From: an uncultured Verrucomicrobiales bacterium
GTDB lineage: Bacteria > Verrucomicrobiota > Verrucomicrobiae > Limisphaerales > CANJSG01
DNA length: 17,719 nt
Assembly (NCBI GenBank): GCA_946480965.1
Contig: CAMLMI010000059.1
Location: 1-17,719 of the forward strand
Reading direction: 5' to 3'
Below the pieces are notes generated by a model. It was given only the letters and a program-made list of their open reading frames with translations. It was not told the origin of the DNA and ran no database searches. Every line of letters starts with the position of its first letter. Positions within the stretch are counted from its first letter, which is position 1. The position numbers were made by a program, and so were the translations under genes. Positions 14,517 through 17,719 of this stretch are shown here, piece by piece.

Positions 14517-14552
14517 AGAGTTCGTTCCTCGTCGTTGAACGGCGGAGCGGGG

Positions 14553-16043
<1,491 letters not shown>

Positions 16044-16132
16044 AGTGGCCGAAGTCGCGGCGCGGACCGTAGCAACGGACAGTGGCTTTGCACCGCCTTT
16101 TTTGAAAGGGCGCGCGACGGCTTCCGCGGTGG

Positions 16133-17719
16133 TCACTTCGTGGCGGGAGCGAGGAAGGCCTGGTCGGCCAGTTCGTCCAAGACAGACAGATCGTCGCTGC
16201 TGGCGGCACGAACCAATTCCAACCGGAGCGATTCGGCAATGCTTTGAACGGATGGCATCCGCAGCTTGCGCAGCACCTGGGCCTGGTAACGGACGGCTCC
16301 TCCGCGCATCTGCACCGACAGCGCGCGAATCTGGTCCAACACGCAGCGGCTGCGCAACAGAGCCTGGAGCAGCCGCAGATCCCAGCCCCGCGAAGTGATC
16401 CAATATACATTGTGATGCGGGTAGTAACGGCCTGCGTCCACTCCGACGACCCGGCCGGATTGGATGTCCGGGATCAAAAGCTTGGGCTCGGCCAGGAGCG
16501 ATTCCGTGACCTTGTCGATGGTTCGGAACCACTGATCGGGGCGCTTCTTCGCGACATGTCTTTTGAGCAGCGTCGCCCGATGCATCTCGAAATAGGCGGC
16601 CAGCCCGGGATGCTTTTCCAAGTCGCGCAGGCCGTCCGGTTCGCTTGGGTCGAACGGATTGATCAGGTAGTGGCCGGACCACGCGATCTGGTCGGGCTGG
16701 ACGTCGGCGGCGACAGCCAGCGGCATCTGGCATTCGGTTTCGACGGAGCCCACGAGTCCCACGGAAACGAAAATGCGGTCCGAGCCGGTGGCCACGCCGA
16801 TGCCCACTCGAGTTCCGGGCGCGGAGTCTTCCAGAAGCGGCAGACGCCGGTGCAGCGACGCCATGAGGTCGAAGCTCTTCCGCTCGGTGGCCACCCAAGG
16901 CGCGCCGTCGGGATACCATTCGCGGAATTCCGCCATTCCCCGAACCTGACCCGTCCCATTCGCGGGATGAACGGAGTCCAGCGTCTCCGCATCGATCCGG
17001 GAAAGCGTGACGGCATGGGTCGGCTGGCCGCGTTGTCGGTCGATGATCGTGATGCTTGGATAGGCCGAGACATCGGAAATAAACGGCTGGGTGTGCTCCA
17101 GATTGAGGAAATAGCGGACGTGGAACTCGCGGGCGATCAGGCTGCGCAGGCCGCGCCCGTAAAGGTTTTTCGCGAAGCGGTTCGCGCTGATAAACGCCAA
17201 CCGCCCGCGATCCGAAAGGAGGCGAAGTCCTCTTTCGAAGAACGCCACGTAGAGATCCGAACGGTCCCCGCAGGTCGGGTAGAGCTCGCGGTATCGGCGC
17301 AGGACGGGACCCGGTAGATCCTCGATGCGGACGTAGGGCGGATTGCCCACCACAAGGTCGAAACGATCCGGCCAAGGAGCGAGGAGAAAGTCGGCGTGCC
17401 GAATCCAACGTTCCGCCAGTCGCAGTGCCTGTTCGGCCGGGCAACCTTCCGCTTGGAGAAGCTCGGACGCCTGCTGCCGGGCGAGCGACACGAAGCCGAG
17501 GTTCAGATCGCAGGCTGTGATGGCTTGTGCGAGGTCGTTGTCCTGCCAATCCAGCGAAGGCTGGTGGATACGTTCGGAAGCCACTAGGCGTCGGATGATC
17601 TCCGCCAAGAACGCTCCGTCGCCGCAGCTCGGCTCCAGAAGCCTTTGGTCGGCCAGCCGTGAATTTCCTGGGACGTAGTCGGCCAGATTCAGGATCAGCG
17701 AGACGATCTCGGGTTTGGT
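16133..17719 (-). CDS. Adenine-specific DNA methyltransferase (Eco57I/TaqI-like), 5' end beyond window
   Basis: N6-adenine DNA methyltransferase that transfers methyl from SAM to DNA. The frame is open from the right edge to the TGA at 16133, with 528 visible residues. At the edge, TKPEIVSLIL fits motif X, so only about 20-40 N-terminal residues should be missing. Then LLEPSCGDGAFL (motif I, SAM binding, visible residues 27-38) and NPPY (126-129, catalytic motif IV) appear, followed by SDLYVAFFERGLRLLSDRG (motif V-VI region). The C-terminal ~250 residues resemble a TaqI-like target-recognition domain (WFRTIDKV, PKLLIPDI, MRGGAVRYQAQVLRKLRMP). It is probably a restriction-modification or solitary methylase. 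There is no fused nuclease domain in the visible part and no restriction gene downstream; a partner could lie beyond the edge. Confidence 0.92.
   Translation of the reverse strand, partial: TKPEIVSLILNLADYVPGNSRLADQRLLEPSCGDGAFLAEIIRRLVASERIHQPSLDWQDNDLAQAITACDLNLGFVSLARQQASELLQAEGCPAEQALRLAERWIRHADFLLAPWPDRFDLVVGNPPYVRIEDLPGPVLRRYRELYPTCGDRSDLYVAFFERGLRLLSDRGRLAFISANRFAKNLYGRGLRSLIAREFHVRYFLNLEHTQPFISDVSAYPSITIIDRQRGQPTHAVTLSRIDAETLDSVHPANGTGQVRGMAEFREWYPDGAPWVATERKSFDLMASLHRRLPLLEDSAPGTRVGIGVATGSDRIFVSVGLVGSVETECQMPLAVAADVQPDQIAWSGHYLINPFDPSEPDGLRDLEKHPGLAAYFEMHRATLLKRHVAKKRPDQWFRTIDKVTESLLAEPKLLIPDIQSGRVVGVDAGRYYPHHNVYWITSRGWDLRLLQALLRSRCVLDQIRALSVQMRGGAVRYQAQVLRKLRMPSVQSIAESLRLELVRAASSDDLSVLDELADQAFLAPATK

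Noticed and set aside
16044..17549. Upstream extension of the response regulator frame into the methyltransferase
   Set aside because: The receiver domain starts naturally at 16043, and the extension is a shifted shadow of the methyltransferase gene.

Overview
The window is GC-rich bacterial chromosome with sparse Shine-Dalgarno sites. The ECF sigma factor paired with a small polytopic membrane protein, the SWIM-SNF2 helicase and the many short dispersed repeats in and between genes suggest Verrucomicrobiota or a relative (inference; Planctomycetota cannot be excluded). No rRNA, CRISPR array, integrase or transposase was seen.

Layout. (1) 1-2831, minus strand: an ECF sigma factor, an overlapping four-helix membrane protein and a secreted alpha/beta hydrolase that runs off the left edge form a likely autoregulated operon. 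(2) 2887-3503: an HNH-endonuclease-family gene with a UUCG-capped terminator. (3) 3646-7286, minus strand: an RNA-centred island. In transcription order it holds an initiator-tRNA-like RNA with a collapsed D-arm, a 33-position hairpin ending in a U-tract, an unrecognised basic protein, a terminator, an RtcB-type RNA ligase of the release-factor-H-coupled type (no prfH visible), and an unrecognised protein with a C-terminal SEC-C zinc motif broken by a one-base shift. (4) About 7440-8192: no convincing large gene, but two candidate short minus-strand transcription units with terminators. One carries a duplicated 10-mer matching the SD/anti-SD core; the other a possible 57-residue ORF. (5) 8193-8624: a small two-helix membrane protein resembling DUF4231/SLATT. 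(6) 8761-13196, plus strand: a SWIM-SNF2 helicase and a membrane fatty acid desaturase. (7) 13305-17719, minus strand: a DNA adenine methyltransferase running off the right edge, an NtrC-type response regulator and a TetA-like MFS transporter.

The most interesting part is region 3. A tRNA-like RNA that resembles bacterial initiator tRNA (CAU anticodon, unpaired 1:72, start similar to tRNA-fMet) lies just upstream of an RNA ligase and two orphan protein families. I infer an RNA-repair or translation-rescue module in which the RNA is substrate, decoy or sensor. Nothing in the sequence proves that function. The remaining genes look like ordinary housekeeping or accessory genes, several of them carrying inserted repeats.
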